From positions 1 through 48,306 of the forward strand of contig JAGWWH010000011.1 of the NCBI GenBank assembly GCA_018970485.1: 48,306 nt of DNA, in the 5' to 3' direction. Positions 1 to 8,032 of this stretch are shown here, piece by piece (position 1 is the stretch's first letter; each line of letters opens with the position of its first letter). The position numbers were made by a program, and so were the translations under genes. This stretch comes from Pseudomonadota bacterium. Lineage in GTDB: Bacteria; Pseudomonadota; Alphaproteobacteria; Rickettsiales; UBA1997. The notes beneath the pieces were generated by a model. That model was not told the origin of the DNA, did not search any database, and was given only the letters and a program-made list of their open reading frames with translations.

Positions 1-1055
1 TCCGGAGCTCTGCCTCCAGGCTTCACATTAACACTAGAAGTGATGGTCCTCATTTTTTTCTGCGCAGGAATTAGCGCATCCGAGACTAGATCAATAAACT
101 CTGACGCATCCCATTGCCGCCCTTCATTTAGGTTACCCAGTAAAAAATCCGGCGAAACCTTCTCCGCCAAAAAATCTCGCAATTCTGATAATCTTTGCGC
201 ATCGAGAGGCATTCTTCCTTGCTGCCTACTTTCAATAACCTCTCTCAATACGAGATGACACGCCTGTTCTGGAGTTATATTCTCCAAAGAGCCTTCGGGA
301 TGTCTTTGAGCTGGAACTTCTAGGGGAAAGGGAAGTGGAAAAGGTTGGTGGCGGGGTTGTTTAGGAGATGGATCTATTTTAGCGCTCCTGCTTTTATTAA
401 CAGCATCAACTAAACATTTGTGGCCCAAATAAACTTTAACTTTAGGCAACGGTTTTTTCAGATCCGTTACATCTTTTTCAGCGTCAAACCAACCCTGCAT
501 CATCCACTTGGCAATGCTTTCTTGGGAATGTGCTCCGCTATAAACGCCGCCGGAAAATAGGGGCAAACAACACTCTGTGATGCCTTTTTCATCAAGCTGA
601 TTTCTAAATTTTTTTCCAAAAGCGACCATGGCCCTCTTTGCATCCTCCTCATTTTTATTACTAAGGTCTGGCGATGCTGAATAGAGAATGGAGCGAACTT
701 GATTTGGAGAAGTGGAGTCTGTTGGCTCAAAATTAACCGGAGTGATTGTGCCAATCGCACTATTTACGTCTGAGGGCTTTGACTGAGCTAATCTTTTGTT
801 GATTTCATCGAGTTTGTCATGTCCGTATTTTTCTGTCACATAACTCTTAAGCTGGCCGTTCATCCCACCTCCATCAATTTTCCAGAAAATTGATTCGGTT
901 ATCGATCCAGTTATTGCCACTGGCACCCTTCTTAAGCCCGCATCTCGTTCTTCTATAAAATCGTAATAGCCTTTTTGATTGTAAGGCATCTTAAAAAACT
1001 CGCTGCTTAAAGAAGATCCTTTTTCAGCGCCGCCAAGAAGTTTTTCTTTCGACAT
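1..1055 (-). CDS. Macro-domain (ADP-ribose-binding) protein, C-terminus cut by window edge
   Basis: An uninterrupted minus-strand frame of 351 codons starts at ATG 1053-1055 and runs off the left edge. Residues about 40-215 read like a macro domain: the AITGSIT strand, a glycine loop with DGGGMNG, and a second loop PLFSGGVYSG followed by a helix, matching the family's GGGVAGAI and P-STGVYG loops. Macro domains bind ADP-ribose, and some hydrolyse it from proteins. A proline-rich linker (about 230-250) leads to a second region containing RQWDASEFIDLV, which resembles the QQDAxEF box of ubiquitin-specific proteases; that resemblance is weak. No signal peptide is seen. The start lies 3 nt after the ruvB stop, so the gene is probably translated from the ruv transcript. 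Macro fold is fairly sure; the C-terminal function is unknown. Confidence 0.68.
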   Translation of the reverse strand, partial: MSKEKLLGGAEKGSSLSSEFFKMPYNQKGYYDFIEERDAGLRRVPVAITGSITESIFWKIDGGGMNGQLKSYVTEKYGHDKLDEINKRLAQSKPSDVNSAIGTITPVNFEPTDSTSPNQVRSILYSASPDLSNKNEEDAKRAMVAFGKKFRNQLDEKGITECCLPLFSGGVYSGAHSQESIAKWMMQGWFDAEKDVTDLKKPLPKVKVYLGHKCLVDAVNKSRSAKIDPSPKQPRHQPFPLPFPLEVPAQRHPEGSLENITPEQACHLVLREVIESRQQGRMPLDAQRLSELRDFLAEKVSPDFLLGNLNEGRQWDASEFIDLVSDALIPAQKKMRTITSSVNVKPGGRAP

Positions 1056-1058
1056 AAT

Positions 1059-2045
1059 CTAAAATTTAATTCCCAAATGTTTCCACGCGATCTCAGTCAG
1101 AACGCGCCCTCTTGGCGTTTTTTCAACGAAGCCTTTTTGGATTAAAAATGGCTCAATCGTATCTTCGACAGAATCTTTTTCTTCTGAGATCGCCGAGGCA
1201 ATCGTGTCAATTCCCACCGGCCCGCCGCGATAATTCTCGGCAATAAACTTTAGGTAGCGATAATCTGAAGAATCAAGGCCGATCGAATCAATCTCCAAGC
1301 GCCTTAGTGAGTGATCGGCGATTTCGCGCGTTACTATTTTTTCATTTGCAGCAGAAGCAAAATCACGCACACGTTTGAGCAGACGAATCGCAATTCTTGG
1401 CGTGCCGCGCGATCTTTTAGCAATCTCCGCAGCGGCGTCTTTTTCGATTTCTATTTCAAGAATTTTTGCGTCGCGAAGCACGATTTGTCCGAGCTCAGCG
1501 TCGCTGTAAAAATTAATTCTAAGCGGAATTCCAAAACGATCTTTGAGTGGATTTGCCACCAAACCAATACGCGTTGTCGCGCCAACTAAAGTAAATTTCG
1601 GCAGATCAATTTTAATCGCTCGCGCCGCCGGACCCTCGCCGATAATGATGTCGAGCTTAAAATCTTCCATCGCCGAATAGAGCACTTCTTCAACATTTTT
1701 ATTGATGCGGTGAATCTCGTCGATGAAGAAAATATCACCTTCCTGCAAGTTGGTGAGCAGCGCCGCAAGATCTCCCGATTTTGAAATTACCGGCCCCGCA
1801 GTTCCTTTGAATCCGACTCCCATTTCATGCGCAACAATTTGCGCGAGCGTTGTTTTGCCAAGTCCCGGAGGGCCGTAAAACAAAACGTGATCCAATACAT
1901 CGCCACGATTTTTTGCCGCGCGAATGAAGATTTCTAAATTTTCTTTGAGCTTTTCCTGACCCAGAAAATCACGCAAAAAACTCGGACGCAGAATGTTTTC
2001 GTTCCGCTCTTCTTCTAGTTTTATTGGGGTGAGATTTTCGTTCAT
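1059..2045 (-). CDS. ruvB: RuvB, Holliday junction branch migration helicase
   Basis: RuvB is the hexameric AAA+ motor that, with RuvA, drives branch migration of Holliday junctions in the cytoplasm. The 328-residue protein has the usual family length. Visible motifs are Walker [10 protein letters not shown] (58-66), Walker B with DEIHR (109-113), sensor 1 GATTR (155-159) and the C-terminal winged helix with [10 protein letters not shown] and a terminal PRGR segment. Its ATG overlaps the TGA of the upstream RelE-like toxin gene (ATGA), so its translation is likely coupled to the toxin gene. ruvA lies upstream on the same strand with the toxin-antitoxin pair in between. No ruvC is present in this window. 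Confidence 0.98.
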   Translation of the reverse strand: MNENLTPIKLEEERNENILRPSFLRDFLGQEKLKENLEIFIRAAKNRGDVLDHVLFYGPPGLGKTTLAQIVAHEMGVGFKGTAGPVISKSGDLAALLTNLQEGDIFFIDEIHRINKNVEEVLYSAMEDFKLDIIIGEGPAARAIKIDLPKFTLVGATTRIGLVANPLKDRFGIPLRINFYSDAELGQIVLRDAKILEIEIEKDAAAEIAKRSRGTPRIAIRLLKRVRDFASAANEKIVTREIADHSLRRLEIDSIGLDSSDYRYLKFIAENYRGGPVGIDTIASAISEEKDSVEDTIEPFLIQKGFVEKTPRGRVLTEIAWKHLGIKF

Positions 2046-2308
2046 TTTATTTTGTAAACATTGCCGCGATGCCCGATTTCAATGACCAAAACAATGAGCT
2101 CGGAATTTTTTAACTCACAAAGAATTCTGTAATCACCAACACGGTAACGCCAAAATTTTTTAAGATTTCCGCGCAAATTTTTTCCAAAAACTTTTGGCGA
2201 TTTGCGCAACTCTTCCTGATACAAAAAATTCAGAATTCTGTCTTTTGTTTGAGCGTCGATTTTAGCGAGCTGCTTTTTTGCTTTGTCGGCGAGGGCGATG
2301 CTCCACAT
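2042..2308 (-). CDS. RelE/ParE-superfamily toxin
   Basis: This 88-residue basic protein matches the RelE fold pattern: an N-terminal helix rich in Lys ([11 protein letters not shown]), a central [15 protein letters not shown] stretch, and a C-terminal strand ending [12 protein letters not shown]. RelE toxins cut mRNA in the ribosomal A site, and the conserved Arg/Lys/His residues visible here fit that branch. It is encoded directly after a ribbon-helix-helix antitoxin, with a 47-nt overlap, and its TGA overlaps the ruvB start. Activity is inferred, not shown. The ATG at 2306-2308 gives the normal RelE length. Confidence 0.88.
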   Translation of the reverse strand: MWSIALADKAKKQLAKIDAQTKDRILNFLYQEELRKSPKVFGKNLRGNLKKFWRYRVGDYRILCELKNSELIVLVIEIGHRGNVYKIK

Positions 2309-2549
2309 TGCTTTTCTTTTTAAGGGTTACTCCAAGCTCTCTTGCCACCGATTCAATCGAATGGGTTTTGCCGCCTTTAATTTCGTGCTCTTCCAGCGCA
2401 TCAACAGCCGCTTTGTAATCGAGCCAATCTTCCAATTTTTCCTGCAAAGCTTTTTTGATTAACCAAGATTTTGAACGATCTTCTTCTTTGCAATAACGCC
2501 CCAAAACTGCTTCGAGCTCATCAGAAACCCTGACTGTAATTATTGACAT
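2262..2549 (-). CDS. Ribbon-helix-helix antitoxin (RelB-like)
   Basis: The 95-residue protein begins with a beta strand MSIITVRVSDELEAVL followed by two helices (RSKSWLIKKAL), the signature of CopG/MetJ-type DNA-binding antitoxins. The middle part (DWLDYKAAVDALEE) would wrap the toxin. The reading frame runs 47 nt into the toxin gene, giving a basic tail ([11 protein letters not shown]) that is unusual for this family, whose members often end near the GVTLKK motif just before the toxin start. The tail might be a recent extension. The pair lies inside the ruvA-ruvB interval and probably autoregulates from the palindrome just upstream. Confidence 0.85.
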   Translation of the reverse strand: MSIITVRVSDELEAVLGRYCKEEDRSKSWLIKKALQEKLEDWLDYKAAVDALEEHEIKGGKTHSIESVARELGVTLKKKSNVEHRPRRQSKKAAR

Positions 2550-2606
2550 AAAATTTATGTAATTTGATTAGATGTGATGCAAATGTATTACACTTTGATG
2601 ATTTTG
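2550..2606 (-). promoter_or_regulatory. Candidate promoter/operator of the toxin-antitoxin pair
   Basis: The 57-nt gap between ruvA and the antitoxin gene holds inverted arms TGTAAT (2558-2563) and ATTACA (2587-2592). On the minus strand a TTGCAT hexamer stands 17 nt before CATAAA, a weak sigma70-like pair. Ribbon-helix-helix antitoxins usually repress their own operon through such palindromes. This is inference from position and symmetry only. Confidence 0.35.
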
Positions 2607-3224
2607 CTAGAATTTGTTTTTACTCAATTCGCGCAAGCTGGAAGTGATCAAATTTTCCAAAGTAATTTTCGAATTTTCTTCGAGTAAGAAATTTATCACC
2701 TGCAAAATATTGTGCTTTTTGTAGCCAAGATTTTCTAAGGCTGACAGCGCATCGGTGGCAATTTGATTATCCGGAATTTTTTGTGAATTTGTTGGAATCG
2801 TAAATTCGATTCCGAGTTTTTTCGGCGAATCTTTTAACTCTGTGGTTAAGCGACTGGCAAGCTTCGGGCCGATTCCAGAAATGTTTGAAAAACTTTTTAT
2901 GTCGGAAGAAATCAAAGCTTTGGCGAGATCTTCGATTGTCAAAGCGCTGAGGATTTTTTGGCCCATTTTTGCACCAACGCCTTGCACTTTTGTCAGCTCT
3001 AAAAACCAAGTTTTTTCGACTTCAGAAAAAAATCCGTAAAGCTCGATGGCGTCTTCTTTGACAAGGGTTTCGATGATCAGAGAAATTTCTTTTTCACGCG
3101 GAAATTGGCGCAAAAATGCCGCAGTTTTGTGCGACAAAAAAACCACGTAGCCAACGCCCGCAACGTCGATCACGCACTTGTCATCAGAGATTGAATCAAT
3201 AAAACCGCGTAATTTCCCGATCAT
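2607..3224 (-). CDS. ruvA: RuvA, Holliday junction DNA-binding subunit
   Basis: RuvA tetramers hold the four-way junction and load RuvB. The 205-residue protein starts with the OB-fold signature MIGKLRGFIDS and VAGVGYVVFLS. It continues with two helix-hairpin-helix motifs (VQGVGAKMGQKIL and ISGIGPKLASRLT) and ends with the flexible RuvB-contact domain (ATDALSALENLGYKKHNI). It is the first gene of the minus-strand cluster ruvA, antitoxin, toxin, ruvB, macro-domain gene. A palindromic repeat lies just upstream at 3238-3300. Confidence 0.97.
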   Translation of the reverse strand: MIGKLRGFIDSISDDKCVIDVAGVGYVVFLSHKTAAFLRQFPREKEISLIIETLVKEDAIELYGFFSEVEKTWFLELTKVQGVGAKMGQKILSALTIEDLAKALISSDIKSFSNISGIGPKLASRLTTELKDSPKKLGIEFTIPTNSQKIPDNQIATDALSALENLGYKKHNILQVINFLLEENSKITLENLITSSLRELSKNKF

Positions 3225-3237
3225 AATTTATTATTTG

Positions 3238-3300
3238 CGTCATGCTGAGCCTGTCGAAGCACGATGCGCAACGGCCACTCTTCGACAGGCTCAGAGTGAC
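3238..3300. repeat. Palindromic repeat, family A (copy 1)
   Basis: Perfect 15-bp arms CTGAGCCTGTCGAAG (3245-3259) and its complement (3280-3294) flank a 20-nt spacer. The same arm recurs at 5415-5472, 6412-6485, 37856-37926 and as a half-copy inside nadE. It sits between divergent ruvA and lipB. Confidence 0.9.
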
Positions 3301-3314
3301 CCTCAACTTGTTAA

Positions 3315-3965
3315 ATGACACAGAAAAATTTTTCCAACATCGAATGGCGCGTGAGCAAAGAGCTAGTGCATTTTGCAGATGCGCTCGATTTTATGCAAAA
3401 ACGCGTGGAAGAAATTATTGCCAAAACCGCACCAGAGCTGATTTGGATTTTAGAGCACCCTCCCGTTTACACCGCCGGCATTAGCGCTAGTGACGCGGAT
3501 TTACTGGCCAAAACCGATATTCCAATTTTCAAAACTAACCGCGGCGGAAAATATACTTACCACTGTCCGGGCATGAAAATTATTTACGTAATGCTCGATT
3601 TGAAAAAATTCTTCGCCCCCGAGAAGCCAGACGTGGCGCTGTTTGTCGAGTTTTTGGAAAATTGGGTGATTAAAATTTTGGCTGATTTTGGCATCAAAGG
3701 CGAAATCAAAAAAGGTCGCGTTGGCATTTGGGTTACTAACAAAAATAACTCCGAAAAAAAAATCGCTGCGCTCGGAATCAAAATCAAAAAATGGGTAAGT
3801 TATCACGGCATCGCGATCAACCTCGATCCAGAAATGTCGGGCTTTGGCAATATTGTTCCGTGCGGAATAAAAGAGTTCGGCGTAACTTCAATGCGAGAAA
3901 TTCTTGGTGAAAAAATCGATGAAGAAAAATTCCTAAATTCAATTAGTTCGTCATTGCAAGCATAG
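3315..3965 (+). CDS. lipB: LipB, octanoyl-ACP:protein octanoyltransferase
   Basis: LipB moves octanoyl groups from acyl carrier protein to lipoyl domains of dehydrogenase complexes, the first step of lipoate synthesis. The 216-residue protein shows EHPPVYTAG (substrate loop, about 47-55), RGGKYTYHCPGM, the lysine region KIAALGIKIKKWVSYHGIAINL and the PCGIKEFGVTSM segment carrying the catalytic cysteine. The last residues (SSLQA) and the TAG stop are encoded by a family-B palindromic repeat, so the native C-terminus has been replaced or trimmed. LipA is not in the window. Confidence 0.95.
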   Translation: MTQKNFSNIEWRVSKELVHFADALDFMQKRVEEIIAKTAPELIWILEHPPVYTAGISASDADLLAKTDIPIFKTNRGGKYTYHCPGMKIIYVMLDLKKFFAPEKPDVALFVEFLENWVIKILADFGIKGEIKKGRVGIWVTNKNNSEKKIAALGIKIKKWVSYHGIAINLDPEMSGFGNIVPCGIKEFGVTSMREILGEKIDEEKFLNSISSSLQA

Positions 3966-4014
3966 CGAAGCAGTCCACATCAATCCTGTATCGCCACGCT
4001 TCGCTCACGATGAC
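3950..4014. repeat. Palindromic repeat, family B (copy 1), overlapping the lipB 3' end
   Basis: Diverged arms beginning GTCATTGCAAGCATAGCGAA and ending CTTCGCTCACGATGAC form an imperfect hairpin between lipB and der. The left arm provides the lipB stop codon (3963-3965). Related copies are at 18271-18363, 36962-37031 and 39767-39844. Confidence 0.8.
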
Positions 4015-4031
4015 AAAAGCAAGTAATAAGC

Positions 4032-5408
4032 ATGTTTAAAATCGCAATCATCGGCCGTCCGAACGTCGGAAAATCGACGCTGTTCAATAAATTAGTTGGC
4101 AGGTCAATCGCCATTACTGACGACACTCCGGGAGTTACGCGCGATCGCAAGGAAGCGAAGGGAAAGCTAGGGCCGCTTGAGTTTATGGTCATCGACACTG
4201 CGGGGCTAGAAAATAAAATTTCTGAAAAATCGCTGGAAAAAAGAATGGTCGAACAAACTGAATTTGCGGTTTCTGACGCCGATCTTTGTTTGTTTGTTGT
4301 CGATGCCAAAGAAGGCATTACCAACTCCGATCTTCACTTCGCGCAGTGGCTGCGCAAGCTCGGCAAAAAAACTGTTTTACTCGCCAATAAATCTGAAAGC
4401 CGCGGCGAACAAATTTTCGATGGAGAATATTACAAACTAGGCTTTGGCCAGCCTACGGGAATCTCGGCTGAGCATAAATTAGGATTCGGCGATCTTTACG
4501 AAAAAATCGCGCCAGAAATTGAAGCTTACGAGGAAGTTTTTGAAGAAGCGGAATCTAGCGATTTACAAGTTGCAATCGTCGGTCGACCTAACGCCGGAAA
4601 ATCAACTTTTCTAAATAAAATTCTCGGCCAAGACCGCTTAATTACTGGACCGGAAGCTGGCATCACCCGCGACGCGATTTCGTTAAATTACGAATTCAAA
4701 GGCAAAAAAATTCGCTTAATCGACACCGCTGGAATCAGAAAAAAAGCCAGCATCACACAAAAATTAGAGAAGCTCTCGAGCCTTGATAGCTTTCGCGCGC
4801 TGCGTTTTGCGCAGGTGGTAATTTTGTTGATCGACTGCAATTCATTACTCGATCATCAAGACATGGCGCTGGCTGGCGAGATTGTAAAAGAGGGGCGCGG
4901 ATTGGTTTTTGCGATCAATAAAATCGATACGATCAAAGGCGATAAAGAAATTTTTATGCGCGATGTGCGTCAAAGAATTCAGGCGCTCTTCCCACAAATT
5001 GATGGCGCGGCGATCCTTGCTACGTCTGGGCAAACTGGATATAATGTCGAAAAATCTTTGGATTTCGCGCTTGAAACTTACGAGCAATGGCAAACTTACA
5101 TTCCAACTTCAAAACTGGTGGAGTGGTTGAAAATAGCGACCGCGGAGCATGCGCCGAAATTGCACAAAGGAAATGCAATCAAGTTGAAATATGCGACGCA
5201 GATCAAAAGACGCCCACCAACTTTCGCGATTTTTACTAATCACATCAAACCTCTCGAAGGAGCTTACGAGCGCTTTCTAGTTAATCACTTACGCGAATTT
5301 TTTAGCCTAAAATTAACGCCGATTCGCTTGGTTTTACGTAAAAGTGAAAATCCTTTTGAAGGCAGAAAAGAGAAAATTTTCTCGAAAAAAACTCACAAGA
5401 AAAAATAA
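4032..5408 (+). CDS. der: Der (EngA), tandem-GTPase ribosome assembly factor
   Basis: Der is an essential GTPase for 50S subunit maturation. The 458-residue protein has two G domains: P-loop GRPNVGKST (8-16) with DTAG (55-58), and a second P-loop GRPNAGKST (184-192) with DTAG (231-234) and NKID near 296. The linker is acidic (EAYEEVFEEAESSD) and a KH-like domain fills the C-terminal 120 residues, ending in a Lys-rich tail. The first domain has NKSE in place of the usual N/TKxD. It lies between palindromic repeats and looks monocistronic. Confidence 0.97.
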   Translation: MFKIAIIGRPNVGKSTLFNKLVGRSIAITDDTPGVTRDRKEAKGKLGPLEFMVIDTAGLENKISEKSLEKRMVEQTEFAVSDADLCLFVVDAKEGITNSDLHFAQWLRKLGKKTVLLANKSESRGEQIFDGEYYKLGFGQPTGISAEHKLGFGDLYEKIAPEIEAYEEVFEEAESSDLQVAIVGRPNAGKSTFLNKILGQDRLITGPEAGITRDAISLNYEFKGKKIRLIDTAGIRKKASITQKLEKLSSLDSFRALRFAQVVILLIDCNSLLDHQDMALAGEIVKEGRGLVFAINKIDTIKGDKEIFMRDVRQRIQALFPQIDGAAILATSGQTGYNVEKSLDFALETYEQWQTYIPTSKLVEWLKIATAEHAPKLHKGNAIKLKYATQIKRRPPTFAIFTNHIKPLEGAYERFLVNHLREFFSLKLTPIRLVLRKSENPFEGRKEKIFSKKTHKKK

Positions 5409-5414
5409 TCCTCC

Positions 5415-5472
5415 GTCACCCTGAGACTGTCGAATGGTGTCTATAATCATGCTTCGACAGGCTCAACATGAC
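5415..5472. repeat. Palindromic repeat, family A (copy 2)
   Basis: An imperfect inverted repeat with arms GTCACCCTGAGACTGTCGAA and TTCGACAGGCTCAACATGAC lies between der and the cobS-like gene. Confidence 0.8.
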
Positions 5473-5488
5473 ACTGAGTTAAGAATTT

Positions 5489-6406
5489 ATGAACAAAAAA
5501 ATCGACTGTAAAAAAGTTTTCGGAGTGACTTGCGACTTTGAGGTTAAAGGCTTCGCAGAAAAATCAGAGTTCGTTCCGGTGATTGATGAAAATTATATTT
5601 TCGATCCAAAAACCACGCTCGCGATTCTCGCTGGATTCGCTTTTAACCAACGCGTTTTAGTTCAAGGAATGCACGGAACGGGAAAATCTACTCATATCGA
5701 ACAAGTCGCCGCGCGCCTTAATTGGCCTTGCTTGCGCATAAATTTTGATTCGCAAATTACGCGCTTAGATTTGGTCGGAAAAGATGTGATCGAAATCGAG
5801 AACGGCAAACAAATCACAAAGTTTAAAGAAGGAATTATTCCTTTTGTTTTACGTCGCGGAATCACGCTGGTGCTGGATGAATATGATGCGATCAAAACTG
5901 ATGTTTCTTTTGTGATTCAAAGATTACTCGAAGAAGAAGGGAAATTTGCGCTGCTTGAAGAAAATGAAATCATCACACCAAACCAGCATTTTCGCCTATT
6001 CGCGACATCTAACACTCTTGGCGCTGGCGATGATTTAGGAATTTATCACGGCACGAATTTGATCAATCAGGCGCAAATGGATCGCTGGAATATTGTCGCG
6101 GCGTTGAATTATTTAGACGAAAAACACGAGCTAGAAATTCTCTTAAAAAAACTTCCGCTCCTCAATTCTAAACTTCATCAACAAACCGCTAAAATGATGG
6201 TGCGCATGGGCAATCTCACGCGCGAAGCTTTTAAGAATGGCGATATTTCAACGCTGATTTCTTTACGTACTTTGCTTTCTTGGGGGAAAAATATCGAAAT
6301 TTTCGGCTCAGTAAAAACCGCATTCACACTGAGTTTTTTGAACAAGGTGATCGATGATGAGAAGATGGTGGTGAGTGAATTTTATCAGCGGGTGTTTGGG
6401 GAGTAA
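5489..6406 (+). CDS. cobS: CobS-like AAA+ ATPase
   Basis: The 305-residue protein aligns along its length with the alphaproteobacterial CobS family: LAILAGFAFNQRVLVQG, Walker A GMHGTGKST (60-68), THIEQVAARLNWPC, Walker B LVLDE (127-131), FRLFATSNTLG, and INQAQMDRWNI. CobS is the MoxR-type ATPase subunit of aerobic cobaltochelatase and works with CobT and CobN. Neither partner, nor any other cobalamin gene, is in this window, so the substrate here is uncertain. In lineages lacking corrin synthesis this protein may remodel another target. Family membership is clear; the chelatase role is not. Confidence 0.9.
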   Translation: MNKKIDCKKVFGVTCDFEVKGFAEKSEFVPVIDENYIFDPKTTLAILAGFAFNQRVLVQGMHGTGKSTHIEQVAARLNWPCLRINFDSQITRLDLVGKDVIEIENGKQITKFKEGIIPFVLRRGITLVLDEYDAIKTDVSFVIQRLLEEEGKFALLEENEIITPNQHFRLFATSNTLGAGDDLGIYHGTNLINQAQMDRWNIVAALNYLDEKHELEILLKKLPLLNSKLHQQTAKMMVRMGNLTREAFKNGDISTLISLRTLLSWGKNIEIFGSVKTAFTLSFLNKVIDDEKMVVSEFYQRVFGE

Positions 6407-6411
6407 TCTTT

Positions 6412-6485
6412 TGTCACGCTGAGCTTGTCGAAGCGCGATAAAAGATTACGGTCGCGAGTCATGCTTCGATAAGCTCAGCATGACG
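6412..6485. repeat. Palindromic repeat, family A (copy 3)
   Basis: Arms TGTCACGCTGAGCTTGTCGA and the near-complement ending in GATAAGCTCAGCATGACG form an imperfect hairpin immediately after the cobS-like gene. Confidence 0.8.
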
Positions 6486-6490
6486 AAGAT

Positions 6491-6821
6491 TTACTTTGCC
6501 TCGAGAATTTCCTTCAAATTCGCAAGTCCGGCAGCGAAATCTTTTTCAACTTGTCCGTGCATCAAATTGCAAATCAGGTTCACTGGAAAATCAGTTCTTC
6601 CCATCATTCCCAAGGAACTTTAGCTCGATTTTCACCGGCGCCTCCTTTTTCACCTCACTCGCAAGCTCCTCGAGACCATTCTTGGAAAAGAGTCATGCCT
6701 CCGATGCATAAAAGATGCATGAAATTTTATTTTCAGAACTTTGGACAGCAAAAATTACAAGAGCGGCAAGAGTCGCGACAACAAATGAGATATTTTTAGC
6801 TCTTTCTGTGAATCTACTCAC
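6491..6821 (-). pseudogene. Decayed SRPBCC/AHSA1-like membrane-anchored protein
   Basis: Three minus-strand fragments in different frames resemble one gene. A GTG at 6819-6821 opens a hydrophobic N-terminus (FVVATLAALVIFAV) that stops after about 40 codons. A middle piece (VKIELKFLGNDGKN) follows in another frame. The last piece reads DFPVNLICNLMHG...VEKDFAAGLANLKEILEA before TAA 6491-6493, matching the C-terminal pattern of SRPBCC proteins (FPMN-...-KDFEKGLANLK). Frameshifts and an internal loss of most of the domain are implied. This remnant explains most of the gap between cobS and the tRNA. Confidence 0.5.
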
Positions 6822-6843
6822 GCACCAATCTTCGTGGGGGAAT

Positions 6844-6920
6844 TGGTGCACCCGACAGGAGTCGAACCTGTAACCTTCTGATCCGTAGTCAGATACTCTA
6901 TCCAGTTGAGCTACGGGTGC
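6844..6920 (-). tRNA. tRNA-Arg (anticodon ACG)
   Basis: On the minus strand, GCACCCG (5' end, 6920) pairs with CGGGTGC, followed by discriminator A and an encoded CCA (6844-6846). The D arm (GCTC...GAGT), the anticodon arm TCTGA-CTACGGA-TCAGA with ACG, and the T arm ACAGG-TTCGACT-CCTGT are all complete; total length is 77 nt. The ACG anticodon would read CGN arginine codons after A34-to-I34 editing, which the TadA encoded at 24640-25104 performs. The 5' end directly abuts the T-run of the recA terminator. Confidence 0.96.
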
Positions 6921-6952
6921 AAAAAACCACCGCCGACTTTCGTCGGAGATGG
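6921..6952 (-). terminator. Rho-independent terminator of recA
   Basis: On the minus strand an 11-bp stem with one mismatch (arms 6942-6952 and 6927-6937), closed by a GAAA tetraloop, is followed by six T residues (6926-6921). It lies 16 nt after the recA stop and immediately before tRNA-Arg. Confidence 0.85.
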
Positions 6953-6967
6953 GTCTAATTTTTATCT

Positions 6968-8026
6968 TTAAACAACTTCGGTTTTCTTCTTCTTTTCTAC
7001 AACCTCTTCTTTCGCTGCGGCTGCAGATTTCTTTCCTTGTTTGGCGATGCCAAGTTTTTCGCGAACTGCGCCTTCGATTTCATCGGCGAGCTTGGGATTT
7101 TCCTTCAGGTGATTTTTAGTATTCTCTTTGCCTTGGCCGATTTTATTGCCTTTGTAAGCATACCAAGAGCCAGATTTCTCAAGAATATCGTGCTTCACTG
7201 CGATGTCGATAACTTCACCAAGCCTAGAAACGCCTTCGCCGTAGATGATTTCGAATTCTGCGGTTTTGAAAGGAGGAGCAACTTTATTTTTCACTACCTT
7301 CACTTTGGTTTCATTACCGAGAACTTCTTCCTGATCTTTAATCGCAGTGCCTCTGCGGATATCCAAGCGAACTGAAGCGTAAAATTTTAAAGAGTTGCCG
7401 CCTGAAGTTGTTTCGGGAGAGCCGAACATCACGCCAATCTTCATTCTGATTTGGTTGATGAAGATGATGGTTGAGTTGCTCTTGGAAACAGTCGAGGTGA
7501 GTTTGCGTAGAGCTTTGCTCATCAAGCGCGCTTGCAAGCCCATTTGATTGTCTCCCATTCCACCTTCGAGCTCAACTTGTGGAACTAGAGCTGCAACTGA
7601 GTCGATAACGACTAGGTCAACTGCGCCGGAGCGAATTAAAGTGTCTGTGATTTCTAAAGCTGCTTCGCCGTTATCTGGTTGAGAGATAATTAATTCTTCC
7701 AAATTGATGCCGAGATTCTTGGCATAAGCTGGATCGAAGGCGTGTTCCGCGTCGACGAAAGCGCAAGAAAGGCCGGCTTTTTGCGCTTCGGCAATCGCGT
7801 GTAAAGTAAGTGTGGTTTTACCAGAAGATTCTGGTCCGTAGATTTCAACAATACGTCCGCGCGGATATCCGCCAACGCCCAGAGCGACGTCAAGCGCGAG
7901 TGAGCCGCTGGGAATTACTTCGATATCTAAAACTGGCTTAGAGCCAAATTTCATTGCCGAGCCTTTACCGAATTGTTTATCGATTTGTGACAGGGCTGCT
8001 TCTAGGGCTTTTTTGCGGTCGTTCAT
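6968..8026 (-). CDS. recA: RecA recombinase
   Basis: RecA forms filaments on single-stranded DNA, catalyses strand exchange and triggers SOS repressor cleavage. At 352 residues it has the standard length. Motifs seen: Walker [10 protein letters not shown] (64-72), the [11 protein letters not shown] Walker B strand, loop L1 with [17 protein letters not shown], and L2 with [18 protein letters not shown]. The C-terminal tail is unusually Lys/Ala-rich ([21 protein letters not shown]) rather than acidic. An AAAGGAG ribosome-binding site precedes the ATG. It is third in a sucC-sucD-recA gene string and ends at a strong hairpin terminator. Confidence 0.98.
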   Translation of the reverse strand: MNDRKKALEAALSQIDKQFGKGSAMKFGSKPVLDIEVIPSGSLALDVALGVGGYPRGRIVEIYGPESSGKTTLTLHAIAEAQKAGLSCAFVDAEHAFDPAYAKNLGINLEELIISQPDNGEAALEITDTLIRSGAVDLVVIDSVAALVPQVELEGGMGDNQMGLQARLMSKALRKLTSTVSKSNSTIIFINQIRMKIGVMFGSPETTSGGNSLKFYASVRLDIRRGTAIKDQEEVLGNETKVKVVKNKVAPPFKTAEFEIIYGEGVSRLGEVIDIAVKHDILEKSGSWYAYKGNKIGQGKENTKNHLKENPKLADEIEGAVREKLGIAKQGKKSAAAAKEEVVEKKKKTEVV

Positions 8027-8032
8027 GTGGTC

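Noticed and set aside
3242-3484. Plus-strand frame starting in the palindromic repeat ahead of lipB
   Set aside because: It reads the repeat and then lipB in another frame; no protein features.
6496-6799. Plus-strand frames in the gap after cobS
   Set aside because: They are antisense to a recognisable decayed SRPBCC gene and have no family features.
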